NCBI GenBank assembly: GCA_026390245.1
Contig: JAPLGI010000167.1
Coordinates: forward strand, 1-13,346
Reading direction: 5' to 3'
Origin: Caldisericota bacterium
Lineage (GTDB): Bacteria > Caldisericota > Caldisericia > Cryosericales > Cryosericaceae
Length of the DNA stretch: 13,346 bases
The notes under the pieces were generated by a model. That model ran no database searches, was not told where the DNA came from, and saw nothing but the letters and a program-made list of their open reading frames with translations. Positions within the stretch are counted from its first letter, which is position 1. Each line of letters starts with the position of its first letter. Position numbers and translations under genes: made by a program. Of this stretch, positions 1 to 5,785 are shown piece by piece.

Positions 1-507
1 GTGCTCTCCCTCGGTCTTGTCAAGTCCGTAGGCGAATGCTGCGGCAGTCGGCTCGTTGATAAGACGGACAACCTCCAGTCCAGCTATTTCGCCGGCATCC
101 TTCGTCGCCTGGCGCTGTGCATCGTTGAAGTAAGCGGGTACGGTAATGACCGCCTTGGACACCTTCTGCCCAAGAAAAGCTTCCGCATCATTCTTGATCT
201 TTCGAAGGATGAACCCACTGATCTGCTGCGGCGTGTAGGTCTTTCCAAACATGTCGACAGTGTAGTCAGTCCCCATCTTGCGCTTGATTGCCTGAATAGT
301 CGTTTCGGGGTTCAGAGCCGCCTGACGCCGCGCAGGTTCTCCGACGAGTACCTGCCCGTCCTTGGTAAACGCTACGTACGATGGGACCGCCTTTCCACCA
401 ATACTGACACCTTCCGCTGCCGGTACGATGGTGGGCTTGCCGCCGACCATGACAGCTGCAGCAGAATTCGACGTTCCAAGATCAATACCGATAATCTTCT
501 CTTCCAT
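1..507 (-). CDS. dnaK: Chaperone DnaK (Hsp70), N-terminal 169 residues, cut by window edge
   Basis: ATP-dependent Hsp70 chaperone that folds and refolds cytoplasmic proteins with GrpE and DnaJ. Only part of the ATPase domain is present; the reading frame is open to base 1. The start [19 protein letters not shown] carries the phosphate-1 loop. Further on come the [11 protein letters not shown] stretch (about residues 119-129) and [12 protein letters not shown] (about 152-163), both Hsp70 hallmarks. The ATG at 507-505 is chosen because AAGGAGGT lies 9 bases upstream and the protein begins exactly where DnaK should. It follows grpE by 43 bp and is probably cotranscribed from the CIRCE-controlled promoter. 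Two features are unusual. The roughly 23-residue insert of Gram-negative DnaK after the AIKR motif is absent. About 4 extra residues sit in the [12 protein letters not shown] segment compared with Bacillus DnaK, resembling Thermoplasma-type DnaK from memory. The family call is certain. Confidence 0.97.
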   Translation of the reverse strand, partial: MEEKIIGIDLGTSNSAAAVMVGGKPTIVPAAEGVSIGGKAVPSYVAFTKDGQVLVGEPARRQAALNPETTIQAIKRKMGTDYTVDMFGKTYTPQQISGFILRKIKNDAEAFLGQKVSKAVITVPAYFNDAQRQATKDAGEIAGLEVVRLINEPTAAAFAYGLDKTEGEH

Positions 508-516
508 ATTCGACAA

Positions 517-524
517 ACCTCCTT
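517..524 (-). promoter_or_regulatory. Ribosome binding site of dnaK
   Basis: AAGGAGGT on the minus strand is a near-complete anti-16S match, 9 bases before the dnaK ATG. It lies in the 43-bp grpE-dnaK gap, which shows no terminator, so the two genes look cotranscribed. Confidence 0.85.
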
Positions 525-550
525 AGTTGGGATAAATGCCAATAACGTGA

Positions 551-1195
551 TCAGTCTTCGCCATGTTCAATGGTTTCAACGGTATCTTGCGGTTCCGAGG
601 CGACATCGACCATCGCTGGCCGCAACAGTATCTCTCCAAGCTTGTACCCGTCACGCAGGACCCTAATTACAGTATTGGCCTGTGTACCTGAATCAGTAAC
701 GACACGGGCGATTTCGGACGTTGACGAGTCATACACACTGCCCTCCAGCGCCTCCAACTTGTGAACGCCGTTTCTTGCGAGGAACTGATTCAACTGTCCG
801 AGAACGGCCTGAGACCCCACAAGAAGGCTTGAATCGTCCGGACTCCCTTCACCGTGTTTCACAAGCTGGTCGAAACTGTCGACGACTGCCAGCAAATCAA
901 GAAACAGCGCCAACTTTGTCCTCGCCTCAAAAGCACTCTTGTCACGCTGAAGTGTCGCCTGTTCGCGGATGCGCAGCATCTGCTCCTCATGGACGGCGCT
1001 GTTGAGTCGCTCCACTTCCTGCTGTAACTCCCGTACTCTGGAACCCAGCATTCTCACTGCCTCTCCTTCGCCACCTTCCTCGTGCTCCGGAACCACACCT
1101 GCCGGGACATCAGGCGCAAACTGAACGCCTTCTTCCTCAGCTCTGTCTGTTCCTCGTTCTTCGCCAGCAACATAGGACCTGATTCCATTCATCAT
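551..1195 (-). CDS. grpE: Nucleotide exchange factor GrpE, divergent
   Basis: Cochaperone that drives ADP release from DnaK. The product has 214 residues, a normal length. Residues 1-47 are an acidic, probably disordered leader. Residues 48-110 form the long helix that dimerises in GrpE (heptad-like LGSRVRELQQEVERLNSAV, then ALFLDLLAVVDSFDQL). The C-terminal beta domain ends in the family signature VIRVLRDGYKLGEILLRPAMV (about 177-196). The usual FDPxxHEA motif is replaced by YDSSTSEI (about 155-162), so this is a diverged member. I chose the first of two adjacent ATGs (1195 and 1192); GGAGAG lies about 8 bases upstream. It is the first gene of a grpE-dnaK unit, with a CIRCE site in its leader. 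Neither hrcA nor dnaJ is visible; dnaJ could lie beyond base 1. Confidence 0.93.
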   Translation of the reverse strand: MMNGIRSYVAGEERGTDRAEEEGVQFAPDVPAGVVPEHEEGGEGEAVRMLGSRVRELQQEVERLNSAVHEEQMLRIREQATLQRDKSAFEARTKLALFLDLLAVVDSFDQLVKHGEGSPDDSSLLVGSQAVLGQLNQFLARNGVHKLEALEGSVYDSSTSEIARVVTDSGTQANTVIRVLRDGYKLGEILLRPAMVDVASEPQDTVETIEHGED

Positions 1196-1225
1196 GTGTA
1201 GGCTCTCCGGTCAATCTCCGCAATA

Positions 1226-1243
1226 GAGGCTGTACGCAGCCTC
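1226..1243 (-). promoter_or_regulatory. Hairpin in the grpE mRNA leader
   Basis: GAGGCTG and CAGCCTC form a perfect 7-bp stem around a 4-base loop. It lies between the CIRCE site and the grpE ribosome binding site, so it would be transcribed in the grpE leader. No T-run follows, so it is not an intrinsic terminator. A role in mRNA stability or translation is possible but unproven. Confidence 0.5.
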
Positions 1244-1255
1244 GGACTCTGGGTG

Positions 1256-1282
1256 TTAGCACTCTCGCCATAGGACTGCTAA
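1256..1282. promoter_or_regulatory. CIRCE operator (predicted HrcA binding site)
   Basis: TTAGCACTC, a 9-base spacer, then GACTGCTAA. The CIRCE consensus is TTAGCACTC-N9-GAGTGCTAA, so the left arm is perfect and the right arm has one mismatch (C for G at its third base). The site starts about 4 bases inside the predicted grpE transcript, the usual CIRCE position, where HrcA represses transcription until heat shock. The hrcA gene is not in this window. Confidence 0.93.
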
Positions 1283-1292
1283 TGATGCAGTA

Positions 1293-1320
1293 ATTGTAGT
1301 TCAAACGATTCGAGTGTCAA
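1293..1320 (-). promoter_or_regulatory. Sigma70-type promoter of grpE-dnaK
   Basis: On the minus strand, TTGACA (1320-1315) and TACAAT (1298-1293) are separated by 16 bases. The -35 box is a perfect consensus and the -10 has one change. The predicted start is near 1286, just before CIRCE, giving a leader of about 90 bases. Promoter and operator together indicate housekeeping-sigma transcription with HrcA repression rather than a heat-shock sigma factor. Confidence 0.87.
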
Positions 1321-1341
1321 GCACCCAATCATCGCACACCG

Positions 1342-1369
1342 TTGATTTCTGGGGCAGTAACGCGATAAT
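1342..1369 (+). promoter_or_regulatory. Predicted promoter of deoC and the downstream cluster
   Basis: TTGATT (1342-1347) and GATAAT (1364-1369) with a 16-base spacer, the same spacing as the other two promoters in this window. The start would be near 1376, about 24 bases before the deoC ATG. The -35 box is 21 bp from the divergent grpE -35 box, so the two polymerase sites lie back to back. Confidence 0.6.
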
Positions 1370-1399
1370 ATACGAGATCAGAATACAGGGAGGCAACTC

Positions 1400-2074
1400 A
1401 TGTACACCGATAGCATCACGAGGAAAGAACTCGCCAGCTTCATGGATCATACGCTCCTCAAGGCCGATGCGACTTGCGCTGACGTCGAACGACTGTGTGC
1501 TGAAGCGCTGCAGCTCGGAACCCTTGCCGTGTGCGTAAATTCCTCGATGGTCGAAACCGCCTCTGCAGCGCTGAATGGGTCCGACGTACGTGTTGCGTCT
1601 GTCGTGGGCTTTCCACTTGGTACAGCACTGTCTGCAGCCAAGGCAAGAGAGACGGAACTAGCAATTCGGCATGGGGCATCAGAGGTCGACACAGTCATCC
1701 AGATTGGATGGCTCAGGGAGAGAAACTATCGCGGAGTTGAACAGGACATCGCAGCGGTCGTTGGGTCGGCCGGAAACGCTCTCGTGAAAGTCATCATCGA
1801 GACGTGTCTGCTCACAGACGAGGAGAAGCGCGTGGCGTGTGCCATCGCAGTCGCGGCCGGAGCAGGGTTTGTCAAGACGAGTACCGGCTTCAGCAAGGCA
1901 GGCGCCACAGAGAACGACGTCAGGCTGATGCGCGAGGTCGTGGGACCTCTTGTCGGCGTCAAGGCGGCGGGAGGCATCCGCGATCTTCACACTGCCATCG
2001 CCATGCTCAATGCGGGCGCGACTCGTCTGGGTGTGTCCGCGTCCGCTGCTATCCTTGCGGAGGCTCAACACTAG
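1400..2074 (+). CDS. deoC: Deoxyribose-phosphate aldolase
   Basis: Cytoplasmic class I aldolase that splits 2-deoxyribose 5-phosphate into glyceraldehyde 3-phosphate and acetaldehyde, in deoxynucleoside salvage. The 224-residue product matches the short bacterial DeoC type and forms a TIM barrel. Visible motifs are DHTLLK (16-21), VVGFPLG (68-74), EVDTVIQIG (95-103, with catalytic Asp97), KVIIET (130-135), FVKTSTGF (157-164, with Schiff-base Lys159) and VGVKAAGGIR (185-194, with Lys188). Many relatives have Asn where this protein has Gln101. The ATG is supported by AGGGAGG ending 6 bases upstream. It is the first gene of the plus-strand cluster, and recO starts 6 bp after its stop. No other deo genes are present, so the salvage link comes only from this enzyme. 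Confidence 0.96.
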   Translation: MYTDSITRKELASFMDHTLLKADATCADVERLCAEALQLGTLAVCVNSSMVETASAALNGSDVRVASVVGFPLGTALSAAKARETELAIRHGASEVDTVIQIGWLRERNYRGVEQDIAAVVGSAGNALVKVIIETCLLTDEEKRVACAIAVAAGAGFVKTSTGFSKAGATENDVRLMREVVGPLVGVKAAGGIRDLHTAIAMLNAGATRLGVSASAAILAEAQH

Positions 2075-2080
2075 GACTCG

Positions 2081-2863
2081 ATGGTCTATCACTGGACGCT
2101 CGCCTCCGTTCTCTATGCCTCGAGGGTGGGAGAAAAGGACAAACGCCTGGTGCTTTTCTCCAGGGAACTGGGCAAGGTGACTGCCGTGGCACGGGGGACA
2201 GTCGTCCCGGACGCGAAGTGGTCAACCTCGTTTGAACCTTTCTCGCTCCTGTACCTCCGCCTGTACGACCGTTCCCACTTCCTGACTGTTGTCAGCGCAG
2301 AAGAACGAGTCGTCTATACTGGTGTTCTATCCTCTCTGTCGAGGTCGCTCAAAGGGATGGCCATGAACCAGCTGGCAGAATGCGTTCTTGAGCCGTCCTC
2401 ACAGGAACCAGGATTGTTCGCTGCGTATGTCACTGCTCTATCGAGGCTCAATCTTGCCGCAAATGCGGCCGAGGAGGACAGGGCCTTCCTTCAGTTTACC
2501 CTCGACGTCCTTACTGAACTCGGTTTCGGCGTCAGTTCCCTGCATTGTGAGCGGTGCGGAGCCGCACTTGACGATCATGTGCGTTTTTCCATGAGAGACA
2601 ATGCCTTCCATTGCTCACACTGTGCGAACAGCGAGACGGATGTCGCGCTCTCTCCCGAACTCGTCAGCTTCCTCAGGACCGGGGACGGAGACATCGACCC
2701 GCGCAGAACGCTCACAGGCATCGCACTTGCGCTGCGACTGCTGCGGTCCGCCGCCGAAACGCTGGCCATCGCACAAGCCTTCGAGCACTTCGCGCAGAAC
2801 ACTGCTACACTGTTTCGCGTTGACACAAAAGAAGAACCCAAGGAGTCATGCCATGAACTTTGA
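2081..2863 (+). CDS. recO: DNA repair protein RecO
   Basis: Recombination mediator that, with RecR, loads RecA onto SSB-coated single-stranded DNA and anneals strands. The 260-residue product has the expected N-terminal OB-fold (about 1-80; RLVLFSRELGKVTAVARG is typical), a helical middle, and a zinc-ribbon module with four cysteines, CERC at 156-159 and CSHC at 178-181. The C-terminal helical part includes the RTLTGIALALRLLR region. The ATG at 2081 begins just before the conserved part; the ribosome binding site is weak (AGGA, 4 bases upstream), so translational coupling to deoC is likely. The last 11 bp overlap glyQ in another frame. recO directly before glyQS is common in Firmicutes-like genomes. 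The similarity is diffuse, as usual for RecO, but the fold motifs and context agree. Confidence 0.9.
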   Translation: MVYHWTLASVLYASRVGEKDKRLVLFSRELGKVTAVARGTVVPDAKWSTSFEPFSLLYLRLYDRSHFLTVVSAEERVVYTGVLSSLSRSLKGMAMNQLAECVLEPSSQEPGLFAAYVTALSRLNLAANAAEEDRAFLQFTLDVLTELGFGVSSLHCERCGAALDDHVRFSMRDNAFHCSHCANSETDVALSPELVSFLRTGDGDIDPRRTLTGIALALRLLRSAAETLAIAQAFEHFAQNTATLFRVDTKEEPKESCHEL

Positions 2864-3701
2864 AGAAATGGTTTCCAAGCTGGAGCGCTTCTGGGAAGAT
2901 GAGGGCTGCACGCTTCTCTTTCCGTATGATCAGGAAGTGGGGGCGGGAACGCTCAGCCCCTATACGTTCCTGCGAGTCCTGGGACGCAAGCCCTGGAAAG
3001 CCGTCTACGTTCAACCATCACGACGCCCTGCAGACGGCAGATACGGCGAGAACCCGAATCGTCTTTACATGCATCACCAGCTGCAGGTCATCATCAAGCC
3101 TCCGACCACCGACATACAGGACACATATCTGCGGAGTCTCTACATGCTTGGTCTCAAGCCGGCAGAACACGACATCCGGTTCGTCGAGGACAACTGGGAG
3201 ACGCCTGTTCTGGGGGCAGCCGGCGTGGGCTGGGAGGTCTGGCTCGACGGCATGGAAGTGACCCAGTTCACGTACTTTCAGCAGGCAGGGGGGCAGGAAG
3301 TCCCGGTCGTGGCAGTCGAGATAACATATGGTCTGGAGCGACTCGCCATGTTTGTTCAGGAGAAGAAGAACGTCTACGAACTGATTTGGCATGAGGGTGT
3401 GACCTATGGAGACCTGCGACAGCAGGTCGAACGGGAGAACAGTATCTACTCGTTTGAACAAGCTGACATCGACGCGCTTGTCGCGATGTTCGACCTCTGT
3501 GAGAGAGAGTCTCAGCGCATGATCGACAGGAAACTGATTACACCTGCCTATGAGTACCTCCTGAAATGTTCGCACACGTTCAATGTCCTTGACGCCCGGG
3601 GCAGCGTCGGCGTGTCTCAGCGCATGGCCTACCTTGCCCGCGTACGCCGTCTTGCGCATGGCTGCGCGAATTTGTATCTGGAGAATGAAAACCATGAGTG
3701 A
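2853..3701 (+). CDS. glyQ: Glycine--tRNA ligase alpha subunit
   Basis: Catalytic alpha chain of the bacterial alpha2beta2 glycyl-tRNA synthetase, which activates glycine and charges tRNA-Gly. The 282-residue product is slightly short for the family. It begins MNFEEMVSKLERFW. Class II core motifs are clear: LSPYTFLRVLG, QPSRRPADGRYGENPNR (about 50-66), EDNWETPVLGAAGVGWEVW and the motif-3 segment ITYGLERLAMF (about 162-172). The ATG at 2853 is chosen because AAGGAG ends 7 bases upstream and the family start fits; longer upstream frames lie over recO. It overlaps recO by 11 bp and glyS by 8 bp, which suggests translational coupling and matched subunit levels. No T-box leader precedes it. Confidence 0.98.
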   Translation: MNFEEMVSKLERFWEDEGCTLLFPYDQEVGAGTLSPYTFLRVLGRKPWKAVYVQPSRRPADGRYGENPNRLYMHHQLQVIIKPPTTDIQDTYLRSLYMLGLKPAEHDIRFVEDNWETPVLGAAGVGWEVWLDGMEVTQFTYFQQAGGQEVPVVAVEITYGLERLAMFVQEKKNVYELIWHEGVTYGDLRQQVERENSIYSFEQADIDALVAMFDLCERESQRMIDRKLITPAYEYLLKCSHTFNVLDARGSVGVSQRMAYLARVRRLAHGCANLYLENENHE

Positions 3702-5769
3702 CCTGCTAATTGAGATCTTGACTGAAGAACTTCCGGCACGGTTTGTCGACAACGCTCAGGCGCAACTGGTCGAACACGTAGCAGCGCATCTCGACGAATC
3801 CTTCATAGGACATGGAGATGTCCGTGGTTATTCCACCCCGCGGCGCCTTGTCGTCCTGGCTCGGGACGTCAAGGACCAGACAGCCCCTCGCACAACTGAG
3901 GTGAAAGGCCCGGCCAAGGCTTCAAGCTTCGACGCTCAGGGAAACGCCACGCAGGCTCTCCTCGGTTTCTGCAGGGGACAGGGTGTTGATCCCACAGACA
4001 CCTATACTGTCGATGTCGGCGGCAAGTCGTACGTCTATGCGAGGAAGACAGTTCCGGGGCAGAAGTCCTCTGAGTTGATCGAGGCTTTTCTTGCCCGCCT
4101 GCCGCACGAAGTCACGTTTCCCAAAATGATGCACTGGGAAGAATCCGGATTCCAGTTTGCGCGCCCAATTCGTGGATTGCTCGCGCTGTTTGATTCCATG
4201 GTCCTTCATTGGGAAGTGGCCGGAGTCCGCAGCTCGAACACAACCTACGGTCTCCGCATCGGCAAGCCGAAACCCATTACAGTTGTATCACCCGAGGACT
4301 ACATGCGACGGCTGCGCGAGGCCTTCGTCATCCTGGATCCCGCGGAACGTCGCCACCTGATCGAGAAACAGGCCGACAAGGTATTGAAGCCACTCGGCCT
4401 GAGGCTCGCGGACAATGTTACTGATCTGCTGGACGAGGTCGTCAATCTCGTCGAATACCCCTCTGTGTTTTTGGGAGATCTTCCACAAATAGCAACTGAA
4501 CTCCCCGAAAACGTTGTCCGTTCTGTCCTTCAGCAACAAATGCACTCGTTTCTCGTGTATGGTGAGGACGGAAACGTCGTTCCACGCTTTCTGAGCGTGC
4601 GTAATGGCCTTACAGACTTCATCGACATCGTGCGACGAGGCAACGAGAGCGTGGCCAATGCCCGTCTGCTCGACGCAGCCTTCTTCATTCGGGAAGACAC
4701 ACGTGAGCCGCTTGAAGCATACGTCGCCCGACTGGACACGCTCATCTTCATGGACAAACTCGGCACCATGGCAGCCAAGACTCTGCGGCTGGAACGACTG
4801 GCAGACTGCGTCACTGACTTTGCCTCCGTGACATCCGAAGAGAAGGCAACCCTCATCGCGGCAGCTCACCTCTCCAAGGCGGATCTCGCCACCAGCATGG
4901 TGAAGGAGTACACATCCCTCCAGGGTGAAATCGGCAGTGTCTATCTCTCCCGTGCCGGTGGTTCGCAGGACATTGTGTCCGCCATTCGTGAGCAATATGT
5001 GCCCCGCTCGCCTGCGGAGGACATTCCCGCAACCAGAGTTGGCCAATTGCTTGGCGTCATTGACAAGATCGATACGCTGGCAGGCATCCTTGGCACAGGC
5101 TTCAATCCTTCTGGGTCAGAAGACCCTTATGGCCTGCGGCGTGCCGGCAACGGCATCGTCCGCACGATCGTCGAGTCACGTGAGCCTGTGGACTTGGAGA
5201 CACTCGTGACGCAAGCTGTCGAGGGGTATCAGGCTGCTGGTTTACTGCCGCATCCTGAAAATCTCCAACAGAGAGTCCTGGACTACCTGAAAGGGCGCAT
5301 TGCTCAGTACTTCAAAGAGAAACAGCTGACCAGGGAATACACTGCGCTCGAGTACCTTCCACTTGTCGAACTCAGTTCCATTCCAGAGCGCATACACGCC
5401 CTGCATGAAGCGGGAGGCGACGCAACACTCGTGATTCTTGCCGACAGTCACCGCAGAATACAGAACATCACCAGGGGGCTTTCTGCTGTCACGAGCATAC
5501 CTCCAGACTTGCTGCTGACGGATCCGGAGGAGGTGGTGCTCAGAGAGTCGGCTGATGCGGCGGCTCCACGAATTCTCGAGCTTGTGGCTATGCGGAAGTA
5601 TCCAGAGGCTATTCGGACATGCGAAGAACTCGCAGCTCCCATCACAGCTTTCTTTGACCGTGTCCTTGTCATGGCCACAGACGAACGTGTGCGCAGCGCA
5701 CGATTATTGCTTTTGTGCTACCTGAAGTATATACTTGGACTTGTTTGCGACTATTCCAGGCTAACCTAG
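3694..5769 (+). CDS. glyS: Glycine--tRNA ligase beta subunit
   Basis: Beta chain of glycyl-tRNA synthetase; it binds tRNA-Gly and completes the alpha2beta2 enzyme. The product has 691 residues, normal for the family. The start MSDLLIEILTEELPARFV is the classic GlyS N-terminus. The FPKMMHW and RPIRGLLALFD motifs lie near 141-170. The HD-like domain spans about 390-500, with KADLATSMVKEYTSLQGE, VIDKIDTLAGI and DPYGLRRAGNGIVR. The end is a helical DALR-type anticodon-binding region. I chose the ATG at 3694 over the in-frame ATG at 3685, because GGAG at 3680-3683 suits the former and lies too close to the latter. It overlaps the glyQ stop by 8 bp, and ppdK follows after 16 bp. Confidence 0.98.
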   Translation: MSDLLIEILTEELPARFVDNAQAQLVEHVAAHLDESFIGHGDVRGYSTPRRLVVLARDVKDQTAPRTTEVKGPAKASSFDAQGNATQALLGFCRGQGVDPTDTYTVDVGGKSYVYARKTVPGQKSSELIEAFLARLPHEVTFPKMMHWEESGFQFARPIRGLLALFDSMVLHWEVAGVRSSNTTYGLRIGKPKPITVVSPEDYMRRLREAFVILDPAERRHLIEKQADKVLKPLGLRLADNVTDLLDEVVNLVEYPSVFLGDLPQIATELPENVVRSVLQQQMHSFLVYGEDGNVVPRFLSVRNGLTDFIDIVRRGNESVANARLLDAAFFIREDTREPLEAYVARLDTLIFMDKLGTMAAKTLRLERLADCVTDFASVTSEEKATLIAAAHLSKADLATSMVKEYTSLQGEIGSVYLSRAGGSQDIVSAIREQYVPRSPAEDIPATRVGQLLGVIDKIDTLAGILGTGFNPSGSEDPYGLRRAGNGIVRTIVESREPVDLETLVTQAVEGYQAAGLLPHPENLQQRVLDYLKGRIAQYFKEKQLTREYTALEYLPLVELSSIPERIHALHEAGGDATLVILADSHRRIQNITRGLSAVTSIPPDLLLTDPEEVVLRESADAAAPRILELVAMRKYPEAIRTCEELAAPITAFFDRVLVMATDERVRSARLLLLCYLKYILGLVCDYSRLT

Positions 5770-5785
5770 GTTGACAGGAGGAACT

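Noticed and set aside
1..666. Plus-strand open frame of 221 codons at the left edge
   Set aside because: It is a shadow of dnaK and grpE on the other strand. Its protein has no recognisable motif, while the minus strand gives unmistakable Hsp70 sequence.
2075..2852. Possible T-box riboswitch before glyQ
   Set aside because: glyQ overlaps recO by 11 bp, so there is no untranslated leader for a T-box, and no T-box-like sequence or terminator is seen there.
3018..3752. Minus-strand 244-codon frame opposite glyQ
   Set aside because: It is the antisense of a strongly conserved glyQ sequence and carries no motif of its own.
5771..5785. TTG at 5771 as the ppdK start
   Set aside because: The strong AGGAGG at 5776-5781 would lie inside the coding sequence and points to the ATG at 5786, which also fits the family N-terminus.
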